From an uncultured Erysipelotrichaceae bacterium (lineage in GTDB: Bacteria > Bacillota_I > Bacilli_A > Erysipelotrichales > Erysipelotrichaceae), in the NCBI GenBank assembly GCA_944327105.1, contig CALVGN010000031.1, positions 23,873-87,872 on the forward strand: 64,000 nt of DNA, in the 5' to 3' direction. Shown piece after piece: positions 36,521-46,572 of this stretch. Numbering within the stretch: position 1 is the stretch's first letter; each line of letters begins with the position of its first letter. The position numbers and the translations under genes are program-made. The notes beneath the pieces are model-generated. The model ran no database searches. It was not told where the DNA came from and worked only from the letters and a program-made list of their open reading frames with translations.

Positions 36521-39153
36521 TATTTCGCCTCATACCAGTCATTTCCGACTTTCACTTCCGCTTTTAACGGCACTTTCATGATCAATGCATTTTCCATGGT
36601 TTCTTCCACGAGTTTACACATCAATTCCACTTCATCCTTCGGAACATCAAAAATCAATTCATCATGGACCTGAAGGATCATTTTACTTTTGACATTGGCT
36701 TTGCGCATGGCCCTTTCCACTTCCAGCATGGCGATCTTGATCAAATCGGCAGCGGAACCTTGAATGGGTGCATTCATGGCAGCGCGTTTTCCGAATTCTC
36801 GCATCGTATAACTTTTATCATGGATTTCCGGGATCTCCCGACGACGGTTGGTGATCGTGGTCACATAACCGTTTTCTTGACAGAATTTGACGATCTGATC
36901 CATATAGTCCTTGATCCCCGGATACGTGGTCAGATAGGTTTGAATAAACGAACGGGCTTCCATGGGAGTAATGTTGAGTTGATTGGCCAGACCAAAGTCA
37001 CTGATGCCATAAACGATACCGAAGTTGACGGCTTTGGCTTTACGACGATGTTCACTGTCCACTTGATCCTTGGTCAAACCAAAGACATCCATGGCGGTTT
37101 TGGTATGGATATCCATCCCTTCCTTGAATGCATCGATCAAGCGGGTCTCATTGGCCCGATCTGCCAGAACCCTTAATTCGATTTGCGAATAATCGCAACT
37201 TAGTAGCACACATCCTTCACTGGGTAAAAAGGCTTTACGGATCAACCGTCCTTCTTCATCGCGCACGGAAATATTCTGCAAATTGGGATCTGAAGAACTC
37301 AATCGACCGGTTTGGGTCGCGGCTTGGTTGAATGTGGTATGGATGCGACCATCGGCTCCGATGTATTTATCCAAACCTGTGGCATAGGTGGAATATAGTT
37401 TTCCGATTTTTCGATAACGCAGCAGATAATCAATGATCGGATGCACGCCGACCAATCCTTCCAATACTTCGGCACTGGTCGACCGTTTTTTTCCAGTGGG
37501 CAAACCAAGCTCATCAAACAATACCGTCGCCAATTGCTTGGGTGAATTGAGATTGAACGGATGATCCACCGTTTCATAGATTTTTTCAGTCAGATCATTG
37601 ATCTGCATGTTCAAATCATCGGCGATCTTTGCCAAGATATCGGCTTTGCAGACGATCCCTTGCTGTTCCATGGAACATAACACCAGTAACAGTGGCATTT
37701 CCACTTCACGGTATAACGGCAGACATTCGATGGTTTCGACCATCGGATAACAGGTGTGATATAAAGTAAGGATATCTTGGGTTTCATTGACAGTGTATTC
37801 CATGGCAGCAAGGCGGTCATGGAGTTTGGGTTTATCGAATTTACCATAGATGGATTCTCTGGTTTTACCATTGATCAGATCAAAGCGTTCACTGGTTTTG
37901 ACAAAACTGGTACAGGTCGAATCCGCTAAGGAAGCTAAAATCATCACGTCTTCACCGATCCCGTCGATGGTCAAACCATGGGTGGCCAGTGTCAGGATGA
38001 CATGTTTGGCATCATAAAACAGTTTATGATTGTCTGCTTTCAACCATTGGATGAATGATCCATCCTGGATGGCATCACTGTAATCGATGTATTCGGTGGT
38101 TGAACCATCGGATAATGCAAAGCCATAGATCTCATTTTGAGCGTATAATCCACAATCTGCATCCAACGACAATGCAATATTATCTTTTAACAAGGATGCA
38201 CTGATCCGTTCGACTTTTGTCCACTCAACCGTGGTTTTGACCATGGATGCGTTAGAGGATGAATCAGCAAACTGGCTTTGCACTTTCTCTGCCAGCTTGC
38301 GCATTTCATATTTTGTAAAAAACTCGATCAACTTTTGATCATTGATGGCGATGATACAATCACTTAAAGCAAACGGAAATTCGACATCCCGTTTGACGGT
38401 CGTGATTTGTTTTTGCAACAGGACACTGTCTTTGTTTTCGATGAATTTTTCACGTTGGGATTTGCCCAATTCATCCAAATGCGCATAGATGCCTTCCAAA
38501 TCGCCATATTGGGCCAACAATTTTTGCGCGCTTTTCGGTCCGATCCCCTTGATGCCGGGCAGATTATCACTGGCATCACCATTGATGGCTTTATAGTCAC
38601 ACACCTGATCGGCTCGAAAGCCATGATACTCAAGCATGGTATCGGGGGTATTGTCCTGGATGTCTTTCAACCCTTTTTTGATCAGATGTACGGTGACCGT
38701 TGGTGAAACCAACTGCAACAAGTCCTTATCGGAAGTGAATACATCCACATGCATCCCTTGACTGAATGCATCATCGGCCAAAGAAGCCACGATATCGTCG
38801 GCTTCGATGTTATCGGCTTCATAATGGCGGATACCAAACGCATCCAACAGTTCTCTGGATATAGGAAACTGTTCGACCAACTCCGGCGGTGTCGGTTTTC
38901 TGCCCCCTTTGTAATCGGGAAACAGATCATGGCGGAACGTATGCTTTCCAGCATCATAAGCCACGGCCATGTAATCGGGGTTGTAAGTGGTGATGATCCC
39001 GATCAACATATTGGCCAGATTCATGATGGCATTGGTGGGAACACCAAAGGATGTCTGCAAAACAGGCATGTCGGGAATATAAGTGGCATAAAAAGCACGA
39101 TAGAGGATGGAATTGCCATCGAGGATGATCAATGTTGGATTATTGGCTGGCAT
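36520..39153 (-). CDS. polA: DNA polymerase I
   Basis: 877 residues. N-terminal 5'-3' exonuclease (LIILDGNSILYRAFYA, SDKDLLQL, GIKGIGPKSAQKLL), central 3'-5' exonuclease-like domain lacking the catalytic DxE (SLDADC), so proofreading is probably lost as in Bacillus, and family A polymerase (DYSQIELRVLADRA, RRKAKAVNFGIVYGISDFGLA, LQVHDELIFDVP). Start 39153 with GGGGAGG 8 nt upstream; the longer frame runs into the upstream gene. Confidence 0.96.
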   Translation of the reverse strand: MPANNPTLIILDGNSILYRAFYATYIPDMPVLQTSFGVPTNAIMNLANMLIGIITTYNPDYMAVAYDAGKHTFRHDLFPDYKGGRKPTPPELVEQFPISRELLDAFGIRHYEADNIEADDIVASLADDAFSQGMHVDVFTSDKDLLQLVSPTVTVHLIKKGLKDIQDNTPDTMLEYHGFRADQVCDYKAINGDASDNLPGIKGIGPKSAQKLLAQYGDLEGIYAHLDELGKSQREKFIENKDSVLLQKQITTVKRDVEFPFALSDCIIAINDQKLIEFFTKYEMRKLAEKVQSQFADSSSNASMVKTTVEWTKVERISASLLKDNIALSLDADCGLYAQNEIYGFALSDGSTTEYIDYSDAIQDGSFIQWLKADNHKLFYDAKHVILTLATHGLTIDGIGEDVMILASLADSTCTSFVKTSERFDLINGKTRESIYGKFDKPKLHDRLAAMEYTVNETQDILTLYHTCYPMVETIECLPLYREVEMPLLLVLCSMEQQGIVCKADILAKIADDLNMQINDLTEKIYETVDHPFNLNSPKQLATVLFDELGLPTGKKRSTSAEVLEGLVGVHPIIDYLLRYRKIGKLYSTYATGLDKYIGADGRIHTTFNQAATQTGRLSSSDPNLQNISVRDEEGRLIRKAFLPSEGCVLLSCDYSQIELRVLADRANETRLIDAFKEGMDIHTKTAMDVFGLTKDQVDSEHRRKAKAVNFGIVYGISDFGLANQLNITPMEARSFIQTYLTTYPGIKDYMDQIVKFCQENGYVTTITNRRREIPEIHDKSYTMREFGKRAAMNAPIQGSAADLIKIAMLEVERAMRKANVKSKMILQVHDELIFDVPKDEVELMCKLVEETMENALIMKVPLKAEVKVGNDWYEAK

Positions 39154-40159
39154 CACCATTACCTCCCCGTGGTTCGGCCATGCTTTGCAATACGGATAGA
39201 TTGTCATACATCATGGTCAGATAATCGATGGCACTTTCATTCTGTCCACTGGTTTGAGCTGAACAATTGGTCAGATCCACCCGGGTCAGATCCAACTCTT
39301 CACTTAATGTGTTGAATAATTCGATCATTTCATCACTCATATTGGGTTCATAAACGATGTAGTGGACTTGATCTTCGATGATCCGATTTTTGATCACATC
39401 CAATTGCGTGTCCGTTGGCATCACGCCAAATTTGCTCAATACCACCGGATAGATCTCAAAGCCATAGGCTTTCTGCCAGTTGCCGAATGCATTGGTCAGC
39501 GTGACCATGCGGATCTGCTGATTTTGATACCGTAACGTGGACGATAATGCCTGATATTGGGCATCCAGACGGACCAGTTCGGTTTTCAGGTTTTCAAAAT
39601 TGGATTTGAATGTGGTTTCGTATTCGGGATAAAGGGAACATAACTGGGTGGTGATATCATCCGCCATGGATAGCATGCTGATGGGGTTCAACCACAGATT
39701 CAAATCATTTTCCGTCATATCGATATGATCAAAGGAAGGATCATCATAGAACGGTCCTTCACTATATCCCAATAACTGGCCATCATCGAATATGGGGGTA
39801 TAGCGGATGTTTTTGTATATGGCATTCAAGCCGGATAGATCGTAGTTGACGATCGACATATCCCTTAATGTGGAGCGGATCAGGGTATAGTAGGGTTCGA
39901 TATTGCCGACATGGAAAAAGACACCGGAATCTTCCAGGATGGTTTGCCAGTTATCTTTTAATCGGGCGTATTGGATGGTCGAACCATCTTCTTGAATGGA
40001 TTGCGCATTGACGGTATCGCCGGCAATGGTTTGGATCAGATAACCGATCGGATAGACCGTATAAGCGATCTGGGATTTCTGAACGGTACAGCCACTTGGA
40101 ATCATTAGTGTAAATATGGTCAAAACCATTACCATCAAACGGGACAACTTTATTTTCAT
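39140..40159 (-). CDS. Zinc/manganese-type ABC transporter substrate-binding lipoprotein
   Basis: 339 residues. Signal peptide ending in lipobox IPSGC, then the cluster A-I fold (YPIGYLIQTIAGDTVNAQSI, FFHVGNIEPYYTLIRS with a metal His). Later His and Asp ligands are less clear, and no permease or ATPase gene is beside it, so the metal is uncertain. Start 40159 lies 6 nt after TATACT, suggesting a leaderless message. Overlaps polA start by 14 bp. Confidence 0.72.
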   Translation of the reverse strand: MKIKLSRLMVMVLTIFTLMIPSGCTVQKSQIAYTVYPIGYLIQTIAGDTVNAQSIQEDGSTIQYARLKDNWQTILEDSGVFFHVGNIEPYYTLIRSTLRDMSIVNYDLSGLNAIYKNIRYTPIFDDGQLLGYSEGPFYDDPSFDHIDMTENDLNLWLNPISMLSMADDITTQLCSLYPEYETTFKSNFENLKTELVRLDAQYQALSSTLRYQNQQIRMVTLTNAFGNWQKAYGFEIYPVVLSKFGVMPTDTQLDVIKNRIIEDQVHYIVYEPNMSDEMIELFNTLSEELDLTRVDLTNCSAQTSGQNESAIDYLTMMYDNLSVLQSMAEPRGGNGDASQ

Positions 40160-40165
40160 GGTATA

Positions 40166-40171
40166 AGTATA
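40166..40171 (-). promoter_or_regulatory. -10 box of a probably leaderless gene
   Basis: TATACT, six bases (TATACC), then ATG. No Shine-Dalgarno. Confidence 0.5.
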
Positions 40172-40212
40172 CCCCATGGCGGGATGGTTTCATCATCAAC
40201 CCTGCGTGATCT

Positions 40213-40887
40213 TTATGGGTCATGGTGATCGGAAAAGATATATGCACCGCTTAACGTGACGATGATATGGTCCAACAGATCGATCCCCACCAATTCACAG
40301 GCCTTGGCCAATTGGAAAGTAAAGTCGATATCCGCATTGGAGGGTTCATACCGTCCACTGGGATGATTATGTGCAATGATCAAACCACAACATTCGATGG
40401 TCAAACCATGATGGAGGATGGAGCGGATATCGACGGACAATCGATTGCTGCTGCCATAGGCCATCGGTTTGACTTCGATCAATTGATCCGCTCCATCCAG
40501 ATAAAAACACACCAACACTTCATGGTTTTCATGACCATAATGGGTCCGCATATACGCGATGATCTTGGTTGGATCATCGATCAATATGGATCGATTGAGC
40601 ATGGTTTTAGACAATCGTTTTGCCAATTCCATCACCGCTTTCAATTCGATGGCTTTGACACTGGAAATGCCTTTGGTTTGGATCAGTGTATCGATATCGC
40701 TGTTGAATAGATCCTGCAATGAACCATGACTGTCCAATAATTCGATCGCGATATCGATACACCCTTTTTCTTTGGTACCATTGCGGATCAATATGGCCAA
40801 TAATTCCGCATCGGTCAAGGTGGCCATACCATAGCCCATTGCTTTTTCTCTTGGGCGCAGGGATTTGTCGATTGCATTGATCTTCAT
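40213..40887 (-). CDS. radC: RadC-family JAB-domain protein
   Basis: 224 residues. N-terminal helix-hairpin-helix (SLRPREKAMGYGMATLTDAELLAILIRNGT, KGISSVKAIELKAVMELAKR) and C-terminal MPN/JAB metal motif (HNHPSGRYEPSNADID). Family often called DNA repair protein; function unproven. No clear ribosome binding site at 40887. Confidence 0.9.
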   Translation of the reverse strand: MKINAIDKSLRPREKAMGYGMATLTDAELLAILIRNGTKEKGCIDIAIELLDSHGSLQDLFNSDIDTLIQTKGISSVKAIELKAVMELAKRLSKTMLNRSILIDDPTKIIAYMRTHYGHENHEVLVCFYLDGADQLIEVKPMAYGSSNRLSVDIRSILHHGLTIECCGLIIAHNHPSGRYEPSNADIDFTFQLAKACELVGIDLLDHIIVTLSGAYIFSDHHDP

Positions 40888-40989
40888 ATTATCTTAAGAG
40901 ACAGATATCCATGGTCATGACCATAAAATATTAGGGTTTTGACCATTTCTGAAATACAATAGAAGTGAACCAAAGAAAGCGTGAACGAT

Positions 40990-42270
40990 ATGCAAGTGAA
41001 TCAATTGAAACAAACCCTAAATGATCATGGTCTAAACCATGTCCTACTTTCCGGTATTGTCGAAACGGATCAACTGGATCATGTGTATGATCGATTGCAC
41101 CAGATGCTGGACCACTATATGGCCTTATATGGCACCAGTGATGATGTGATCGTGGTCTCGACTCCCGGAAGAAGTGAAGTATGTGGCAATCATACCGATC
41201 ATCAGCATGGATTGGTTTTAGCCACCAGTATCAATCTGGATGCCTTAGCCATCGTCAGTAAAGATCAAAATGGTATAACCATCGATTCCGATGGTTATAC
41301 CATCCCCTTTGTGGATATTGACGATATCAAGATCGATCCAAACAAATACGGCACCAGTGAAGCCTTGATCAAGGGCATACTGGCTGGATTTATCAACCAT
41401 GGTCATACCATCGGGGGTTTCCATGGTGTGATCACTTCCGAAGTATTGAGCGGTTCGGGATTGAGTTCTTCCGCTTGTTTCGAGGTGTTGATCGCCACGA
41501 TCCTTGATGCGTTGTACAATGGTTCGACCATCGATGCACTAACGTTAGCCAAGATCAGCCAATATGCCGAAAACGTCTACTTTGGCAAACCCAGCGGCTT
41601 GATGGATCAATGCGCCTGTGCGATCGGTGGATTGGTCTATATCGATTTCAAAGATCCGCAGGATCCTGAAGTCTTATCGTTTCATGTGGATTTTGCTAAA
41701 TTGAATACTAGCTTATGCATCGTCGATACCAAAGGCAGCCACGCCGATCTGACCGATGCGTATGCATCGATCCCACGCGACATGAACGCCGTTGCCCGAT
41801 GGTTTGACCAGGATGTATTGCGGGATGTCGATCCCACACTGTTTTTCAAAAATATCGCTGCATTACGGAAAGATGTATCCGATGCAGCGATATTACGCGC
41901 CATTCATTTTTATGATGAAAACAAACGCGTCAGTGCAATGGTACGATCATTGAAAAACCAGGATATGGATGCATTCCGTGCCATTTTGACCCAAAGTGCT
42001 CACTCCAGTTTTCAATATCTGCGTAATGTCTGGATCGATGGTTCCAACCACGATCAAAATCTGGCATTAGCATTAGCGTTAAGCGATCACTGGCTCAATG
42101 GCCATGGTGTGGCCAGAGTCCATGGCGGCGGGTTTGCCGGGACCATCCAAGCATTTGTCGACAATGATTTCGTCAACGAATATCGCACCAAGATCGAAGA
42201 TGTGTTTGGTCAAGGCAGTTGCAAGACATTACAGATCCGCAATGTCGGAACACACCTGATCGTTGACTAA
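40990..42270 (+). CDS. galK: Galactokinase
   Basis: 426 residues. GHMP kinase phosphorylating galactose at C1. Signature TPGRSEVCGNHTDHQHG (a variant of GRVNLIGEHTDYN), GSGLSSSACFEV, GLMDQCACAIGG and C-terminal HGGGFAGTIQAF. ATG 40990 preferred over GTG 40981, with AAAGAAAG 9 nt upstream. Carries four exact palindrome copies (41270, 41291, 41399, 41519), the densest gene seen, all read as in-frame residues. Other gal genes are absent. Confidence 0.88.
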   Translation: MQVNQLKQTLNDHGLNHVLLSGIVETDQLDHVYDRLHQMLDHYMALYGTSDDVIVVSTPGRSEVCGNHTDHQHGLVLATSINLDALAIVSKDQNGITIDSDGYTIPFVDIDDIKIDPNKYGTSEALIKGILAGFINHGHTIGGFHGVITSEVLSGSGLSSSACFEVLIATILDALYNGSTIDALTLAKISQYAENVYFGKPSGLMDQCACAIGGLVYIDFKDPQDPEVLSFHVDFAKLNTSLCIVDTKGSHADLTDAYASIPRDMNAVARWFDQDVLRDVDPTLFFKNIAALRKDVSDAAILRAIHFYDENKRVSAMVRSLKNQDMDAFRAILTQSAHSSFQYLRNVWIDGSNHDQNLALALALSDHWLNGHGVARVHGGGFAGTIQAFVDNDFVNEYRTKIEDVFGQGSCKTLQIRNVGTHLIVD

Positions 42271-42372
42271 TCAAATGACCCGCCTTCAATGATTTTCTTT
42301 AGTCCGTCAATCGCATTATCGTATGTGATATCCTCCAGCAATAAATATTTAGATATTTCATTATGAAAAAAG

Positions 42373-42392
42373 GCGTCCTGTTTGCAGGACGC
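42373..42392 (-). terminator. Intrinsic terminator of the AI-2E transporter gene
   Basis: Stem GCGTCCTG/CAGGACGC with a 4-nt loop, followed on the minus strand by CTTTTTT. Confidence 0.88.
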
Positions 42393-42414
42393 TACTTGAA
42401 CTGAACAACCACAA

Positions 42415-43545
42415 CTACGCCTTAGGATGCAATCCCTTGGCTTCAAGACGCTGATGCACGACTTCCCGAACGACAGCGAATATCGTTGCAAACAACGGCA
42501 CTCCAAGAAACATGCCCAAAAAGCCGAACATACCGCCGAAAACCAAAATCGCAAACAAGATCCAAAATGGTTGAAGATCGGCGACTTTGCCCAAAATGAT
42601 CGGTTCGATCACATTGCCGTCGATCTGCTGGATCACCAAGATCATGATCACAAACGTCACACATTGCATCGGATCGACCAAAAATAACAAGATACCGCAG
42701 GGAATCGAGCCGAAGATCGGTCCAAAATACGGAATGATATTGGTCGTTCCAACGATCACGGCGATCATGGCTGCATAGTCCAACTGCAGCAGTGAACATC
42801 CGATGAAAGTAGCGATCCCGACCAATAATGCATCCAATAATTTACCGGTGATGTAGCTGTCAAACATACGGGCGGCAATAGCGGTGATATTGACCAACTC
42901 GTCCGCGGCATTTTTCGGTAACGTGGCATAGACGATCTTTTTGATCTGTAAGCCGAAGCGTTCCCGATCCAACAGATAGAAAAATGTCAGGAAAAAACCA
43001 AGGAAGATATTGATGATGGTCGATACCACCGCAATCGAATTGCTGACCAATGAAGGCAGATAATCGGTCGAATAATCGATGATGAAATTGACCAAATCAT
43101 CCGTAAATTCGATCAACCATGTCATCAGATCCGCTAACAAAGGATAATCGATGACAGCCTTGTTGAAGATATCTGTTGCCGTTGAGATATACGCACTGAT
43201 CGAAGATGCTGAGCGGATCAATTCCGGGATCAGCAGCAACAGCAATAACGCAATGATCGAAATAAAGATCAATAGGGTCAAAACGACTGCCATTTTCCGT
43301 TGCGTTCGGCTTTTCAATGGGAGTCGACTGGTCAGCTTCTCTTCCAATAGACGGGATAATGGCAGCATGCATAACGCCAGCAAAAGACCATAAAGAAATG
43401 GCGCAAAGATCCCAAGGATCTCACTCAAGACATGGACCACCTGATCAAAATGGGTAAAAACCAGGTAGAAACTGATCAATATCAGTCCAACGATGGTCCC
43501 GACCATGATATTCTGTCGCTTTTCCTGTGGTAATTTCTTCATCAT
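42415..43545 (-). CDS. AI-2E family transporter
   Basis: 376 residues with about eight membrane segments. Family (TqsA/YdiK/PerM) of exporters/Na+/H+ antiporters; role varied. Seen: IFLGFFLTFFYLLDRERFG, ATFIGCSLLQLDYA, GTTNIIPYFGPIFGSIPCG, QQIDGNVIEPIILGKVADLQPFWILFA. Seven bases from pcrA, likely co-transcribed. Confidence 0.92.
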   Translation of the reverse strand: MMKKLPQEKRQNIMVGTIVGLILISFYLVFTHFDQVVHVLSEILGIFAPFLYGLLLALCMLPLSRLLEEKLTSRLPLKSRTQRKMAVVLTLLIFISIIALLLLLLIPELIRSASSISAYISTATDIFNKAVIDYPLLADLMTWLIEFTDDLVNFIIDYSTDYLPSLVSNSIAVVSTIINIFLGFFLTFFYLLDRERFGLQIKKIVYATLPKNAADELVNITAIAARMFDSYITGKLLDALLVGIATFIGCSLLQLDYAAMIAVIVGTTNIIPYFGPIFGSIPCGILLFLVDPMQCVTFVIMILVIQQIDGNVIEPIILGKVADLQPFWILFAILVFGGMFGFLGMFLGVPLFATIFAVVREVVHQRLEAKGLHPKA

Positions 43546-43552
43546 ATGCCAC

Positions 43553-45730
43553 CTAACTCTTCATTCTCGGGTGCAGTTGCTTCGCTGCAGCACCCAGTCG
43601 TTTCAATCCATGTGGCAAAGAAAATGCCACCTGAACGAATGGTCCTTCCACCTTTACGATGATACCATCTCCATATGTATCATGACTGACTTTCTGCCCC
43701 GGACGATATTTGACCACTTTTCCTGTGGTCAAGACCATATCTTCCTTCTCTTCCCGATCCAGGATATGGTCTTCATACATCCGTGAAGGGGTATGGCGCA
43801 TGATGGTGCGATTATTGGCTTGTTCGCTCAATCCAGTATTTTCGATCACATCCGCACTGATTTCCTTGATGAATCGACTGGGCATGCGTGCGGATTGCAG
43901 TTGATAAGAAAAGCCCTGGCAATCGGTAATGAACAATCGTTTCTTGGCACGGGTGAATGCCACATACGCTAAACGACGTTCTTCCTCTTCTCCCCGATGC
44001 CCTTCATTCATCGCCCGTTCATTGGGGAACACCCCATCACTCATCCCTACGACAAATACCGTATCGAATTCCAATCCTTTGGCGGAGTGGACGGTCATCA
44101 TGCGCAATGCATCCTCGTTTTTTTGATCATCTTTATCCCCATACAACGACACCATCTGTAAATATTCATCCAGATCACTGTCCGGATAGCGCAGCATGTA
44201 GGATTGCATGTCGTTCATCAATTCTTTTAAGTTTTCCAATCGATCCGTCTCTCGTTCACTTTCCAAAAGTGTGCGATAGCCACTGGTAGCTAAAACGTGA
44301 TCCAATAATTCGATCATGGTGTGATCTTGATGATAGATGATCCATGAGCGGACCATATTTTCAAAATCGACCAAGGTACTTTTGGCTTTGGACGAAACAT
44401 CCGGGTTTAAGGAAATGGCATCAAACATGGTCGAACCATGTTCTTGAGCACATGCCAACAATGCATCCAGTGTCTTTTCACCGATGCCTCTTCGCGGCAT
44501 ATTGATGATCCGTTTGAATGCCAGATCATCGTGGGTCGTGACCATCCGCAAATACGCCAGTGCATTTTTGATTTCCGCACGTTCATAGAATTTCATCCCG
44601 CCATAGATCACATACGGGATCCCCCGATCCAGCAATTCTTTTTCAAACTGACGGGATAAATAGTTGGAACGGTAGAGGATGGCCATATCATGATAATCCA
44701 AACCATCCCGATGTAATTTTTCCACGTTATCGAGCACATAACGGCTTTCTGCCTCTTCATTGGCACAGGAACAATGGATGATCTTGTTGTCCGCTTTATT
44801 GTTCGTATACAGTTCTTTTTTGATCCGGTTTTTATTATGTTCGATCACCGAATTGGCCCCTTTGAGGATTACCGGGGTGGAACGATAGTTTTCATTTAAG
44901 AAAATGGTTTGACAATCGGGAAAATCGGAATCGAAGTGAAGGATGATGTTCACATCGGCACCTCGCCAGGTATAGATGGTCTGATCCGGGTCACCGACGA
45001 CACAAAGGTGGTTGGTGCGACCAGTCAAACGCTTGACCAGATCATATTCATAACGATCCACATCCTGGAACTCATCGACCATGATATGGCTGAACTTCCC
45101 CTGCCATTTGGCTTGGACCATCGGGAATCGATCGAACAGATGGATGGTTTCGATGATCAGATCATCGAAATCAAAGGCATAGATCTGTTTGAGGCGTTGC
45201 TGGTAAAACGCGTAGCATAGGGCTTTGTTTTTTTCATTGAGCATCACACCCGCATTGGCCAAGGCTTCATCGGGAGTGATCTTTGCATATTTATTATTGG
45301 CGATATAATTCAATACCGTGTTGTAATTGAGGACTTTGACATCGATATCGTATTGGCGATAGGCTTCTTTGAGGATCGATTTTTGATCGTCTACGTCCGC
45401 AATGGTGAAATTACGGGGATAAGCGATCGCTTGGGCTTCCTGACGCAATATACGCACACATAGTGAATGGATGGTGGACAACCATACGCCATTTTGGTCA
45501 CTGTCCAGCATCTTGGCGACCCGTTCATTCATTTCATTGGCCGCTTTATTGGTGAAGGTGATCCCCAATATTTTCCATGGAGCCACATGCATCTTGTCGA
45601 TCAGATAAACGATGCGGGTGGTCAATACCCTGGTCTTACCACTGCCGGCACCGGCAATCAATCGTAAGATACGATTTTGGGATGTGACAGCGCTATATTG
45701 ATTGGGATTGAGACCTTCCAGATAATTCAT
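43553..45730 (-). CDS. pcrA: UvrD/PcrA-type ATP-dependent DNA helicase
   Basis: 725 residues. 3'-5' helicase for repair and replication. Walker A AGAGSGKTRVLTTRI, GITFTNKAANEMNERV, MVDEFQDVDRYEYDL, QTIYTWRGAD, MTVHSAKGLEFDTVFVVGMSDGVFP, VAFTRAKKRL. C-terminal Tudor-like tail binding RNA polymerase (VKYRPGQKVSHDTYGDGIIVKVEG). AAAGGAG upstream. Confidence 0.95.
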   Translation of the reverse strand: MNYLEGLNPNQYSAVTSQNRILRLIAGAGSGKTRVLTTRIVYLIDKMHVAPWKILGITFTNKAANEMNERVAKMLDSDQNGVWLSTIHSLCVRILRQEAQAIAYPRNFTIADVDDQKSILKEAYRQYDIDVKVLNYNTVLNYIANNKYAKITPDEALANAGVMLNEKNKALCYAFYQQRLKQIYAFDFDDLIIETIHLFDRFPMVQAKWQGKFSHIMVDEFQDVDRYEYDLVKRLTGRTNHLCVVGDPDQTIYTWRGADVNIILHFDSDFPDCQTIFLNENYRSTPVILKGANSVIEHNKNRIKKELYTNNKADNKIIHCSCANEEAESRYVLDNVEKLHRDGLDYHDMAILYRSNYLSRQFEKELLDRGIPYVIYGGMKFYERAEIKNALAYLRMVTTHDDLAFKRIINMPRRGIGEKTLDALLACAQEHGSTMFDAISLNPDVSSKAKSTLVDFENMVRSWIIYHQDHTMIELLDHVLATSGYRTLLESERETDRLENLKELMNDMQSYMLRYPDSDLDEYLQMVSLYGDKDDQKNEDALRMMTVHSAKGLEFDTVFVVGMSDGVFPNERAMNEGHRGEEEERRLAYVAFTRAKKRLFITDCQGFSYQLQSARMPSRFIKEISADVIENTGLSEQANNRTIMRHTPSRMYEDHILDREEKEDMVLTTGKVVKYRPGQKVSHDTYGDGIIVKVEGPFVQVAFSLPHGLKRLGAAAKQLHPRMKS

Positions 45731-45848
45731 GCATTTCTCCTTTTGAATCGCGAAGGCATTATACCATTGAATGGATCAAAACGAGTCGGATTGACATGAT
45801 CGATCCCATTATCATAAATTCGTAAGAATATTATGGTTGAACCATTGT

Positions 45849-45854
45849 TACAAT
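45849..45854 (+). promoter_or_regulatory. Extended -10 upstream of the VanR-like gene
   Basis: TGTTACAAT followed by 7 nt and ATG 45862; a leaderless start. Upstream, TTGACA (45791) with ATAAAT at 17-bp spacing is a possible second promoter. The segment TTCGTAAGAAT (45819-45829) resembles the VanR recognition core TCGTANGAAANT. Confidence 0.5.
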
Positions 45855-45861
45855 GAAAACC

Positions 45862-46572
45862 ATGAAAACAAATGATTCCATTCATATATTGGTATGTGAT
45901 GATGAGATCGAGATCGCGGATCTTTTGGAAGTGATGCTGAAAAACGAAGGATATACCGTGGTCAAGACCAACACCGCCAATCAAGCCCTTGAAGCCATCC
46001 ATAAACACGAATTCGATCTGGCCTTGTTGGACGTGATGTTGCCGGATATGGATGGCTTCAAGTTATGTACCACCATCCGGCAACACCATTTCTTTCCCAT
46101 CATCATGCTCACCGCGAGAGTTGATGATATGGATAAGATCACCGGACTTTCCATCGGTGCGGATGATTACATCACCAAACCCTTCAATCCTTTGGAAGTG
46201 ATCGCACGGGTAAAGACACAATTAAGACGGTTTACCCGTTATAATCGCAATCAAAATGAAATCAATGATGATCCAACCATCGATATCCGTGGTCTGACCA
46301 TCAATAAATCGAGTCATAAATGTCTTTTATATGGTCAACCGATCGATCTGACCCCGTTGGAATTCGATATCCTGTATTATCTAGCCAGCCATAAAGGCAA
46401 AGTCGTCTCTTCCGAAGCGTTGTTTGAATCCGTATGGGGTGAAGCGTATCTGGACAGTAACAACACGGTGATGGCCCATATCGCCCGCTTACGGGACAAA
46501 CTCAACGAACCCAAAGGTCATCCACGGTTCATCAAGACCGTTTGGGGTGTGGGGTATATGATCGATGAATAA
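45862..46572 (+). CDS. vanR: VanR-like OmpR-family response regulator
   Basis: 236 residues. Receiver domain with acidic pair CDDEIEIADLL, phospho-Asp in LALLDVMLPDMDGF, conserved Thr/Lys in MLTARVDD and DDYITKPFNPLEVIARVKTQLRR; C-terminal winged helix (VVSSEALFESVWGEAYLDSNNTVMAHIARLRDKL, VWGVGYM). The linker and sequence fit VanR. Overlaps the kinase gene by 8 bp and heads the van-like genes. Confidence 0.85.
   Translation: MKTNDSIHILVCDDEIEIADLLEVMLKNEGYTVVKTNTANQALEAIHKHEFDLALLDVMLPDMDGFKLCTTIRQHHFFPIIMLTARVDDMDKITGLSIGADDYITKPFNPLEVIARVKTQLRRFTRYNRNQNEINDDPTIDIRGLTINKSSHKCLLYGQPIDLTPLEFDILYYLASHKGKVVSSEALFESVWGEAYLDSNNTVMAHIARLRDKLNEPKGHPRFIKTVWGVGYMIDE

Noticed and set aside
42267..42414. 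Minus-strand frame ending in a protein-like 30 residues (KYLLLEDITYDNAIDG)
   Set aside because: Could be a gene remnant beyond the AI-2E terminator, but too short and without homology I recognise to call.
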